From Indiicoccus explosivorum (GTDB lineage Bacteria > Bacillota > Bacilli > Bacillales_A > Planococcaceae), in NCBI RefSeq assembly GCF_002167005.1, contig NZ_NHTN01000008.1, positions 62,001 through 126,000 on the forward strand: a DNA stretch of 64,000 bases, in the 5' to 3' direction. A model generated the notes under the pieces. It did no database searches. It had not been told where the DNA came from and saw only the letters and a list, made by a program, of their open reading frames with translations. Position 1 is the stretch's first letter. Every line of letters starts with the position of its first letter. Made by a program: the position numbers and the translations under genes. Shown here in pieces: positions 9,161 to 16,756 of the stretch.

Positions 9161-10120
9161 ATGTTGCGTTCAATGTACTCCGGAATCAGTGGAATGAAAA
9201 ACTTCCAGACAAAACTCGATGTGATCGGCAATAATATCTCAAATGTAAATACGTACGGCTTCAAAAAAGGCCGGACGGTGTTCAAAGACATGATTTCACA
9301 GACGATGCAGGGCGCCTCGGCGGGGACGGATGCACGGGGAGGCATCAACCCGAAACAGGTAGGGCTTGGCTCTCAGATGGCTGCCATCGACACGATCCAT
9401 AATGCCGGTGCGCTCCAGTCGACCGGAAGAGGGCTCGACCTCGCGATCGCCGGTGACGGATTCTTCCAGATGGCGGATATGGACGGTAATGTCTTCAATA
9501 ATCCGCTTTATACGCGGGCGGGCAATTTCTATATGGACAGTGAAGGAAGCATCGTAAACGCGGACGGAAAGTACTTGGTCGGCGCAGCAGCCACTGTGGC
9601 TCCAGGCGGGGATTATCCGCTCGCATCGGCTGTTTCCAAAGACCCGGCAAGAGCGGGACAGAACCTGGACAGTGAAAACAACCACATACCGGATCTCACA
9701 CCTGTGCAGATTGACGGCGTGCCGCAGGGCGGCGGGACAGCTTACGGTCCCCTTATGATCCCGACAGATGCCCAGAGCATGAACATCGACCAGCATGGTA
9801 ACGTCACATTCGTCGATTCGGAAGGGGCACTCCGCTGGGCGGGACAGCTCGTATTGGCAAAATTCCCGAATACGGCGGGACTTGAAAAAGTGGGGGGCAA
9901 CTATTTCAGAAGCACCACGAACACCGGAGATCCTCTTCTTCAGACGGCGCAGGAATCGGGGATCGGATCGATTGAATCGGGCTACCTCGAAATGTCCAAT
10001 GTCGATCTTTCGGAAGAGTTCACTGAAATGATCGTCGCTCAGCGGGGATTCCAGGCGAACACCCGAATCATAACCACTTCGGATGAAATCCTGCAGGAAC
10101 TGATGAATCTCAAACGATGA
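9161..10120 (+). CDS. flgE: Flagellar hook protein FlgE
   Basis: Hook subunit of 319 residues (annotated flgG in some older Bacillus maps). The N-terminal rod-like motif (VIGNNISNVNTYGFKKGR) and the GLDLAIAGDGFFQM segment are followed by variable hook domains. The C-terminal coiled region ends Y-L-E-M-S-N-V-D-L-S-E-E-F and Q-R-G-F-Q-A-N. It is longer than the roughly 264 residues of B. subtilis FlgE, apparently through an insertion in the middle (around residues 145-190). A 75-base leader with a GAAAGGGG ribosome site precedes ATG 9161. Confidence 0.96.
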   Translation: MLRSMYSGISGMKNFQTKLDVIGNNISNVNTYGFKKGRTVFKDMISQTMQGASAGTDARGGINPKQVGLGSQMAAIDTIHNAGALQSTGRGLDLAIAGDGFFQMADMDGNVFNNPLYTRAGNFYMDSEGSIVNADGKYLVGAAATVAPGGDYPLASAVSKDPARAGQNLDSENNHIPDLTPVQIDGVPQGGGTAYGPLMIPTDAQSMNIDQHGNVTFVDSEGALRWAGQLVLAKFPNTAGLEKVGGNYFRSTTNTGDPLLQTAQESGIGSIESGYLEMSNVDLSEEFTEMIVAQRGFQANTRIITTSDEILQELMNLKR

Positions 10121-10133
10121 TACTGCCTGAGTG

Positions 10134-10167
10134 AAGGAGGGAGGGCCGGTTCGGCCGGCCTGTCTAT
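10134..10167 (+). promoter_or_regulatory. swrD ribosome site separated from start by a hairpin
   Basis: The Shine-Dalgarno AAGGAGG is at 10134-10140, but the ATG is at 10168, 27 bases on, which is far beyond normal spacing. A perfect stem-loop, GGCCGG (10144-10149), TTCGG loop, CCGGCC (10155-10160), fills the gap. Folding it would shorten the effective distance to about 10 bases. No ATG, GTG or TTG exists in frame between an in-frame TGA (10132-10134) and 10168, so the start is not in doubt. Confidence 0.65.
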
Positions 10168-10377
10168 ATGATTCATCTCACAAAGCTGAACGGAAAACCA
10201 TTTTATTTGAATGCCCTGTACATTGAAACGGTGGAAGAGTTCCCCGATACGACCATTTCCCTGACGGACGGAAAAAAATATATCGTACTCGAAAAGAGTG
10301 CGGAAGTTGCAAAAAAAATCGAATCTTTTTACCGCAGCGTACAGCTGATGCCCCAGGCGGGAGGTGAAGAAACTTGA
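10168..10377 (+). CDS. swrD: FlbD-family flagellar protein SwrD
   Basis: Small protein of 69 residues (YlzI/FlbD family) with the invariant opening I-H-L-T-K-L-N-G-K and the middle L-T-D-G-K-K-Y-I-V. In B. subtilis SwrD is reported to increase flagellar motor power and be needed for swarming, consistent with its place just before fliL. Its translation start lies behind an unusual hairpin spacer. It overlaps fliL by 4 bases. Confidence 0.9.
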   Translation: MIHLTKLNGKPFYLNALYIETVEEFPDTTISLTDGKKYIVLEKSAEVAKKIESFYRSVQLMPQAGGEET

Positions 10378-10799
10378 AAAATAAAGTTCTGGGTGTGCTG
10401 ATGATCATGCTGGTTTCCATCGCTCTGATCGGTGTGGTGGTCGTGATCCTGGTCAATCAGCTGACCGGGGAAGCGGCTGGTGCGGAACCATCGATTGAAG
10501 AAGTTGCGGAAGCCTCCGTCGATGTCCCGGAGATGACAACGAACCTGAAAGACGGCAATTTTATCCGTCTTTCATTGAAAGTCCAGGGAAGCAGCAAGGA
10601 TGCAGCAGAGGAACTGGAACTGCGCATGTTCCAGATCAACAACCTCATCATCAGCGAACTGTCTGAAAAGTCTGCGGAAGAACTGAACGGGAAGGAAGGG
10701 AAACTGGCTTTCCAGGAAGCGCTCAAGGCACAGCTGAACGAACTGATGCAAAAAGGCGAAGTCGAGAAAGTCTACCTCACATCCTACCTGATTCAGTAA
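10374..10799 (+). CDS. fliL: Flagellar basal body-associated protein FliL
   Basis: Single-pass membrane protein (141 residues; helix about 5-27) whose extracytoplasmic domain surrounds the stator and supports torque. The C-terminal domain (FIRLSLKVQG, then KGEVEKVYLTSYLIQ) is typical. Translation starts at TTG 10374, with GGAGGTGA (10360-10367) 6 bases upstream, and overlaps the end of swrD. Confidence 0.94.
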   Translation: MKNKVLGVLMIMLVSIALIGVVVVILVNQLTGEAAGAEPSIEEVAEASVDVPEMTTNLKDGNFIRLSLKVQGSSKDAAEELELRMFQINNLIISELSEKSAEELNGKEGKLAFQEALKAQLNELMQKGEVEKVYLTSYLIQ

Positions 10800-10827
10800 G
10801 AGCACCAAAGTGGAAGGAGGCGGGCAA

Positions 10828-11823
10828 ATGGCGGGCGATGTTTTATCGCAAAATGAAATCGATGCACTGCTGTCCGCGCTGTCGACAGGTGAGATGTCAG
10901 CGGACGAAATAAAAAAAGAGGAAGAGCAGAACCGGATTAAAATATACGACTTCAAACGGGCGCTGCGCTTTTCCAAGGACCAGGTACGGAGTCTGACAAG
11001 AATCCATGAAAATTTTGCCCGCTTGCTGACAACATATTTTTCAGCCCAGCTGCGCACATACGTACAAATAACTGTCGCATCCGTCGATCAGATCCCTTTC
11101 GAAGAATTCATCCGCTCCATCCCGAATATGACACTGATTAACGTATTCGAAGTGCCGCCGTTGGAAGGCAACATTCTGATGGAGATCAATCCGAATATCG
11201 CGTATTCCATGCTGGACCGGATCATGGGCGGAGCGGGGATCAGCAACAGCAAAATCGAGAACCTGACGGAGATCGAAACGAAAATCATGACCGCCCTCTT
11301 TGAACGTGGATTCGACGGTCTGCGGGAAGCATGGGCGAATGTGGCGGAAATCGACCCGATTCTCAAGGAGCTGGAGGTCAATCCGCAATTTTTACAGATG
11401 ATTTCCCCGAATGAGACAGTCATCGTCATCTCTCTCAATACAATCATCGGTGAAACGAGCGGCATGATCAACATCTGCATCCCGCATGTCGTACTCGAAC
11501 CGATTATTCAGAACCTGTCTGTGAGCTACTGGATGCAGACGAATAAAAAACAACTGTCTCCGGAAAATATGGAAAATCTCAAAAAACGGGTCCGGCATGC
11601 TGAAATGCCGGTCACTGTGGAGCTCGGTTCCGCCGAAATTTCGATCGAAGATTTCCTCCATCTCGGTGAAGGGGATGTCATCCAGCTGAATAAGCGGATC
11701 GATGTGCCGTTCGATATAAAAATCGGCGGTGTGCTCAAATTTATCGGGCAGCCCGGTCAACTGAACAATAGGATGGCTGTTCAAATTTTGGAAATCGTGA
11801 AAGGAGGGGAAGAAAGTGAGTGA
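10828..11823 (+). CDS. fliM: Flagellar motor switch protein FliM
   Basis: C-ring switch protein (331 residues) that binds phosphorylated CheY. The N-terminal CheY-binding peptide L-S-Q-N-E-I-D-A-L-L is present, followed by the CheC-like middle domain and a C-terminal SpoA (FliN-like) domain. An in-frame GTG at 10810 is rejected because AAGGAGG (10814-10820) precedes ATG 10828 by 7 bases. It overlaps fliY by 8 bases. Confidence 0.96.
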   Translation: MAGDVLSQNEIDALLSALSTGEMSADEIKKEEEQNRIKIYDFKRALRFSKDQVRSLTRIHENFARLLTTYFSAQLRTYVQITVASVDQIPFEEFIRSIPNMTLINVFEVPPLEGNILMEINPNIAYSMLDRIMGGAGISNSKIENLTEIETKIMTALFERGFDGLREAWANVAEIDPILKELEVNPQFLQMISPNETVIVISLNTIIGETSGMINICIPHVVLEPIIQNLSVSYWMQTNKKQLSPENMENLKKRVRHAEMPVTVELGSAEISIEDFLHLGEGDVIQLNKRIDVPFDIKIGGVLKFIGQPGQLNNRMAVQILEIVKGGEESE

Positions 11824-12946
11824 CGGCATGCTTTCCCAGGAAGAAATTGAGGCGCTGATCAGCGGGATGGCTCCGGCAAATAAACCGGAAGCGAAAGTTC
11901 TGCGGACGGAAGATTACTTGGATGCCTTTGCAATAGACACGCTCGGAGAACTCGGGAACATATCATTCGGCAGTTCAGCGACGGCACTTTCATCGCTTCT
12001 GGGGCAGAAGGTGGAAATCACGACCCCATCCATCAGCATCATCGACAGAGCGGACCTTGAAAAGGAATTTCCGAAGCCGTACGTCGCGATTCAAGTGGAA
12101 TATACGCAAGGCCTGTCGGGCGAGAACCTGCTTGTCATCCAGCAGTCCGATGCGGCGATCATCGCCGACCTGATGCTGGGCGGTGATGGTGAAGACGCCG
12201 GTGCAGAAGAGCTGAATGAAATCCATCTGAGCGCCATTCAGGAAGCGATGAATCAGATGATGGGTTCCGCCGCGACATCCATGTCGACGATGTTCAATAA
12301 AAAAGTGGATATTTCCCCGCCGACGATCGAACTGCTCAATGTAAAAGAAGACACCGGAACGGATACACTGCCGGAAGATCACCTGCTGGTGAAAATTTCG
12401 TTCAGCCTGAAAGTCGGGAATTTGATCGATTCAAGCATCATGCAGCTGCTTCCGCTGTCGCTGAGCAAATCGATCATCAGCAGTCTGACAGGAGAAACGG
12501 ATACGGAAGAAACTCCTTCACCTTCTGCTGAAACAACTTCCGCCGGAAGCCAGCCTCCGCATGCTGCCGGTGGCGGACCCCGTAACCTGCCGCCGCAGAC
12601 GGAAACGCGTCCGAAGAAAGAGGAAGTGCCCGTCCAGCGGGCCCAATTCATGCCATTCGAACCTTCAAAACTGAGCGCACCTGAATCGAACAACTTGAAC
12701 ATGCTGCTGGACATCCCGCTGCAGGTGACGGTTGAACTGGGCCGGACAAAGCGCTCCGTGAAGGAGATTTTGGAACTGACCGGCGGCTCCATTATCGAAC
12801 TGGATAAACTCGCCGGCGAACCGGTGGATGTGCTGGTCAACAACCGGCTCGTCGCACAGGGGGAAGTCGTGGTCATCGATGAAAACTTCGGTGTCCGGAT
12901 CACAGATATAAGCAGTCAGGCGGACCGTCTGAACAAACTGAAATAA
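11816..12946 (+). CDS. fliY: Flagellar motor switch phosphatase FliY
   Basis: C-ring protein of 376 residues combining an N-terminal FliM-like peptide (L-S-Q-E-E-I-E-A-L-I), a CheC/CheX-type CheY-P phosphatase region and a C-terminal FliN (SpoA) domain at about 295-372. Two phosphatase-type E-x-x-N motifs are visible (ELGNISFG and EAMNQMMG). A Pro/Glu-rich linker joins the parts. The start is GTG 11816 behind GGAGGGGAAG. It replaces separate FliN and CheZ functions in Bacillales. Confidence 0.96.
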   Translation: MSDGMLSQEEIEALISGMAPANKPEAKVLRTEDYLDAFAIDTLGELGNISFGSSATALSSLLGQKVEITTPSISIIDRADLEKEFPKPYVAIQVEYTQGLSGENLLVIQQSDAAIIADLMLGGDGEDAGAEELNEIHLSAIQEAMNQMMGSAATSMSTMFNKKVDISPPTIELLNVKEDTGTDTLPEDHLLVKISFSLKVGNLIDSSIMQLLPLSLSKSIISSLTGETDTEETPSPSAETTSAGSQPPHAAGGGPRNLPPQTETRPKKEEVPVQRAQFMPFEPSKLSAPESNNLNMLLDIPLQVTVELGRTKRSVKEILELTGGSIIELDKLAGEPVDVLVNNRLVAQGEVVVIDENFGVRITDISSQADRLNKLK

Positions 12947-12960
12947 TGGGGGAAACAGAA

Positions 12961-13323
12961 ATGGCAAAACGGATTTTGGTAGTCGACGATGCAGCATTCA
13001 TGCGCATGATGATCAAAGACATCCTTACAAAAAATGGATTTGAGGTAGTCGGGGAAGCGGCAGACGGCCAGCAGGCAATCGAAAAATACAGCGAACTGAA
13101 ACCCGACCTTGTAACGATGGATATCACAATGCCCGAGATGGATGGAATCTCTAGCCTGAAAGGAATCAAAGCGCAGGACCCTTCCGCCGTCGTCATCATG
13201 TGTTCCGCGATGGGGCAGCAGGCAATGGTCATCGACGCCATCCAGGCAGGCGCCAAAGATTTTATCGTCAAACCATTCCAGGCAGATCGCGTCATCGAGG
13301 CGATCCAAAAAGCGATCGGTTAA
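12961..13323 (+). CDS. cheY: Chemotaxis response regulator CheY
   Basis: Single-domain receiver (120 residues) whose phosphorylated form binds FliM and FliY. The acidic pocket D9-D10, phosphoacceptor D54 and conserved K104 are all present. ATG 12946 is in frame but would add five residues; ATG 12961 gives the family N-terminus (MAKRILVVDD) with a GGGGG ribosome site (12948-12952) 8 bases upstream. Confidence 0.97.
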   Translation: MAKRILVVDDAAFMRMMIKDILTKNGFEVVGEAADGQQAIEKYSELKPDLVTMDITMPEMDGISSLKGIKAQDPSAVVIMCSAMGQQAMVIDAIQAGAKDFIVKPFQADRVIEAIQKAIG

Positions 13324-13331
13324 AAGTGGTC

Positions 13332-13937
13332 ATGATGATACGTTCCGTTTTCGCAGCGGCGTTCTTGTTCCTGGCCGCTCCAGGGGTTTCTCCTGCGCTG
13401 GCGGACGAATCAGTGGCTGACTCCCTGACAGGAGAACCGAACGCAGAAATCGTCGCAGAACCTGCGGAAACATCAGTCGGTGTATCAGCGGGGGATTACA
13501 TCAAGATGGTGGCTGGCCTGCTGTTTGTCCTGGCGCTCCTGTACGGTGTGCTTAAAATCGTCGGCAGTAAGAACAGAGTTTTTCAGCAGACGCAGCTTAT
13601 CCGGAATCTGGGCGGAATCCAGCTTGGAAACCAAAAATCCGTCCAGCTCATCAAAATCGGCGGATCGGTGTTTATGATCGGAGTCGGAGAAGATGTCTCA
13701 CTCATGAAAGAACTGGACGACCCGTCGGAAGTGGAAGCGCTCCTCCGGCACTACGACAGCCGGCAGGCTCCTTCGGTCAGCCCATACATTGCTGAACTTG
13801 CAAAAAAAGCAGCCGGCAGCCGCCGTCACCGGACAGGGGAGTTCGGGGATATGTTCAAAAACCGGCTGGATCAGCTGAAGGATGAACGGAAAAGCGGTCT
13901 GTACGGAACCCGGAAGAAGGAGAACGATCAGCCATGA
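13332..13937 (+). CDS. fliZ: Flagellar biosynthesis protein FliZ (FliO type)
   Basis: Membrane protein (201 residues) of the FliO/FliZ family that helps assemble the FliP ring of the export gate. It has a cleavable-looking signal peptide (MMIRSVFAAAFLFLA, then PALA), a short extracytoplasmic stretch, a membrane helix around residues 52-72 and a cytoplasmic FliO-like domain. The start has no good ribosome site; ATG 13332, ATG 13335 and GTG 13326 are all possible. It overlaps fliP by 4 bases. Confidence 0.88.
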   Translation: MMIRSVFAAAFLFLAAPGVSPALADESVADSLTGEPNAEIVAEPAETSVGVSAGDYIKMVAGLLFVLALLYGVLKIVGSKNRVFQQTQLIRNLGGIQLGNQKSVQLIKIGGSVFMIGVGEDVSLMKELDDPSEVEALLRHYDSRQAPSVSPYIAELAKKAAGSRRHRTGEFGDMFKNRLDQLKDERKSGLYGTRKKENDQP

Positions 13938-14599
13938 ATGAGTTTGTCCAGTTTTTTGCCGAATCGGATGCCGGAGCGGTCTCGACATCGGTGAAACTGC
14001 TGCTCCTGCTGACTGTGCTTTCCCTTGCGCCGAGCATTCTGATCATGATGACCGCATTCGTGCGGATTGTCATCGTGCTTTCCTTCGTCAGGACAGCGCT
14101 CGCGACGCAGCAGATGCCCCCGAACCAGGTGATCATAGGACTTGCACTCTTCCTGACTTTTTTCATCATGGCGCCGGTATTCGAAGACGTGAACGAACAG
14201 GCGCTGACGCCGCTTTTTGAAGATGAGATTTCCCTGGATGAAGCTTATGAGGCGGCAAGCATCCCGTTCAAGGAATTCATGAGCGAACACACGCGCCAGA
14301 AAGATTTGGAGCTCTTCTTGAGCTATACAGAGGCGGAACGCCCGGATTCGCTTGAGGACATTCCGTTGACCATGCTGGTTCCGGCATTCGCGCTCAGTGA
14401 AATAAAAACCGCATTTCAAATCGGATTCATGATCTTCATTCCGTTCCTGGTGATCGACATGGTCGTCGCGAGTATCCTCATGTCCATGGGGATGATGATG
14501 CTTCCGCCGGTCATGATTTCACTACCGTTCAAGATCCTGCTCTTCATTTTGGTGGATGGCTGGTATCTCGTGATGAAATCTTTGCTGGAAAGCTTTTAG
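13934..14599 (+). CDS. fliP: Flagellar export gate protein FliP
   Basis: Core gate protein (221 residues) that forms a pentameric ring in the MS-ring centre. The invariant stretch M-T-A-F-V-R-I-V-I-V-L-S-F-V-R lies near residues 38-52 and the C-terminal helix pair ends with the family motif LPPVMISLPFKILLF. Four membrane helices are evident. Overlaps fliZ by 4 bases. Confidence 0.97.
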   Translation: MNEFVQFFAESDAGAVSTSVKLLLLLTVLSLAPSILIMMTAFVRIVIVLSFVRTALATQQMPPNQVIIGLALFLTFFIMAPVFEDVNEQALTPLFEDEISLDEAYEAASIPFKEFMSEHTRQKDLELFLSYTEAERPDSLEDIPLTMLVPAFALSEIKTAFQIGFMIFIPFLVIDMVVASILMSMGMMMLPPVMISLPFKILLFILVDGWYLVMKSLLESF

Positions 14600-14612
14600 G
14601 AGTTGAATGCTA

Positions 14613-14882
14613 ATGTCGGGTGAAACGGTCATTTCAATTGCTGAACAGGCGGTTTGGGCGATTCTGCTCGTCAGCGGCCCCTTACTTCTTGTCGCGCTCA
14701 TTACAGGTTTGGCGGTGAGCATTTTCCAGGCCACCACACAAATTCAGGAGCAGACGCTGGCATTTGTGCCGAAAATCATTGCCGTCCTGGTCGCGCTCAT
14801 CTTTTTCGGTCCTTGGATGCTGGGCCAGATGACCATGTACACACGGGATATATTTGAAAACCTGATCAGGTATATCGGCTGA
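14613..14882 (+). CDS. fliQ: Flagellar export gate protein FliQ
   Basis: Two-helix gate protein, 89 residues, that wraps the FliP-FliR core. The pattern A-T-T-Q-I-Q-E-Q-T-L-A-F-V-P-K between the helices is the FliQ signature. ATG 14607 is in frame two codons earlier, but ATG 14613 gives the expected N-terminus (MSGETVISIAEQAV) and a better distance from AGGAG (14598-14602). Confidence 0.95.
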   Translation: MSGETVISIAEQAVWAILLVSGPLLLVALITGLAVSIFQATTQIQEQTLAFVPKIIAVLVALIFFGPWMLGQMTMYTRDIFENLIRYIG

Positions 14883-14886
14883 CGCC

Positions 14887-15663
14887 ATGGCGGATCTGAT
14901 TCCGGATATACCGGTCATGACACTCATCCTTGTCCGTGTGACCGCATTTTTCGTCACTGTCCCGCTGTTTTCATACCGGACGATTCCGCCGAATCTCCGG
15001 ATCATATTTGCCGTTCTGATCGCCTGGATGATGGCATATACGGTGCCGGCCGGCAGTCTGACAGCGGATACCGGGTTTATTCTCCTCATCATGAAAGAAG
15101 CGATTGTTGGCCTGCTGCTCGGACTGCTGGCATACATCGTCATTTCAGTCATTCAGCTGGCAGGAAGTTTCATCGACTTCCAGATGGGATTCGCCATCGC
15201 GAATGTAATCGATCCGCAGACCGGCGCGCAGAGCCCGCTTGTCGGCCAGTTCTTCAACATTCTGGCGCTGCTGCTGCTCCTTGCGCTCAATGGACACCAT
15301 CTGCTTCTGGACGGCCTGTTCTACAGTTATCAGTTCGTGCCGCTCGAAAGTGCGTGGCCCCAGACAGGCGACGACCGGTTCGGGGAATTCATTGCAAAGA
15401 CATTCACCGCGGCTTTCGCCATCGCGTTCCAGATGGCGGCGCCGATCGTCGCTTCGCTGTTCCTGACGGACCTGGCTTTGGGGATTACAGCCCGTACCGT
15501 TCCGCAGCTGAATATATTCGTCATCGGGTTTCCCGTTAAAATAGCTGTCGCTTTCATTCTGCTGCTGATCATGATGGGGGTCATTGTCGCGGTCATGCAG
15601 TCTGTATTCGGACTGATGACAGAAAGTATGCGGGCGCTTCTGACACTTCTGAACGGAGGATGA
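14887..15663 (+). CDS. fliR: Flagellar export gate protein FliR
   Basis: Polytopic membrane protein (258 residues, about six helices) completing the FliPQR export gate. The conserved ANVIDPQTGAQSPLVGQFFN segment near residues 102-121 and a C-terminal helix pair identify the family. It follows fliQ by four bases and has no strong ribosome site, so its translation probably depends on coupling to fliQ. Confidence 0.95.
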   Translation: MADLIPDIPVMTLILVRVTAFFVTVPLFSYRTIPPNLRIIFAVLIAWMMAYTVPAGSLTADTGFILLIMKEAIVGLLLGLLAYIVISVIQLAGSFIDFQMGFAIANVIDPQTGAQSPLVGQFFNILALLLLLALNGHHLLLDGLFYSYQFVPLESAWPQTGDDRFGEFIAKTFTAAFAIAFQMAAPIVASLFLTDLALGITARTVPQLNIFVIGFPVKIAVAFILLLIMMGVIVAVMQSVFGLMTESMRALLTLLNGG

Positions 15664-15665
15664 CT

Positions 15666-16745
15666 GTGCTGAAACTGGATCTGCAATTTTTTGCGGGAGA
15701 AAAGACCGAAAAAGCCACACCCAAAAAACGGGAGGATGCCCGTAAAAAAGGTCAAGTCCTTAAAAGCCAGGATGTTACGAGTGCACTGGTGCTGCTGTCC
15801 GTCTTCTTGTTTTTGTTTTTCGCCTCCGGCTATATGCGAGAACGTATTTTCGCCTTTATGACAGAGTTTTTCACTGATTACTTTTCAGCGGATGTGTTTA
15901 CGATCGACGGCATGTCTTCCGTCTTTACAGAAGTGATTGCCGAGATGGCGATCCTGCTGCTTCCTGTCATGGCCGTGGCTGCCTTTGCCGGCATCGCGGG
16001 GAATTTTCTGCAATTCGGCCTCCTGTTCACAGCGGAACCGCTGAAGCCGGATTTTAAGAAATTGGATCCCATCAAAGGATTCAAACGAATTTTTTCTGTA
16101 CGTGCACTCATCGAATTTTTAAAATCCATTCTGAAAATCAGCCTGATCGGTGCGGTCACCGTGCTGGTTATCTGGCAGAACCTGGATCAGGTGCTTGCTT
16201 TGTCCTTTCAGAACCCGGCAGCGGTTCTGGTGACTGTCGGCAAACTCGCCGGCATCATGGGAATCGCCGCTTCTTTCGTACTGCTCGGCATTGCCGTCGT
16301 GGATTACGCATACCAGAAGTATGACTATGAAAAAAACTTGAAGATGTCCAAACAGGACATCAAAGATGAGTATAAAAAAAGTGAAGGAGATCCGCTGATC
16401 AAATCGCGGATCCGCCAGCGGCAGCGCGAGATGGCGATGCGGCGAATGATGTCGGAAGTGCCGAAAGCCGATGTGGTCATAACCAATCCGACTCACTTCG
16501 CCATTGCGCTGAAGTATGACGAGACCCAGGCTGACGCACCTGTCGTGCTGGCAAAGGGCATGGATTTCGTAGCGCAGAAAATAAAGATGATCGCCGCTGA
16601 ACACAAGGTTGAAATGGTGGAGAACCGGCCGCTCGCCCGGGCGATGTATGACCAGGTGGAAATCGGGGACCGGGTACCGGAAGAGTTCTTTAAAGCGGTC
16701 GCTGAGATACTGGCGTACGTTTATCGGATCAGACGAAAGATTTAG
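15666..16745 (+). CDS. flhB: Flagellar export switch protein FlhB
   Basis: Export-gate protein (359 residues) whose cytoplasmic domain self-cleaves to switch substrate specificity from hook to filament. The opening motif G-E-K-T-E-K-A-T-P-K-K-R is present, four membrane helices follow, and the autocleavage motif N-P-T-H lies in VVITNPTHFAIAL (16488-16503 region). ATG 15660 directly abuts GGAGG (15655-15659), so GTG 15666, 6 bases on, is the likely start. Confidence 0.95.
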   Translation: MLKLDLQFFAGEKTEKATPKKREDARKKGQVLKSQDVTSALVLLSVFLFLFFASGYMRERIFAFMTEFFTDYFSADVFTIDGMSSVFTEVIAEMAILLLPVMAVAAFAGIAGNFLQFGLLFTAEPLKPDFKKLDPIKGFKRIFSVRALIEFLKSILKISLIGAVTVLVIWQNLDQVLALSFQNPAAVLVTVGKLAGIMGIAASFVLLGIAVVDYAYQKYDYEKNLKMSKQDIKDEYKKSEGDPLIKSRIRQRQREMAMRRMMSEVPKADVVITNPTHFAIALKYDETQADAPVVLAKGMDFVAQKIKMIAAEHKVEMVENRPLARAMYDQVEIGDRVPEEFFKAVAEILAYVYRIRRKI

Positions 16746-16756
16746 GAGGAGCTAGC

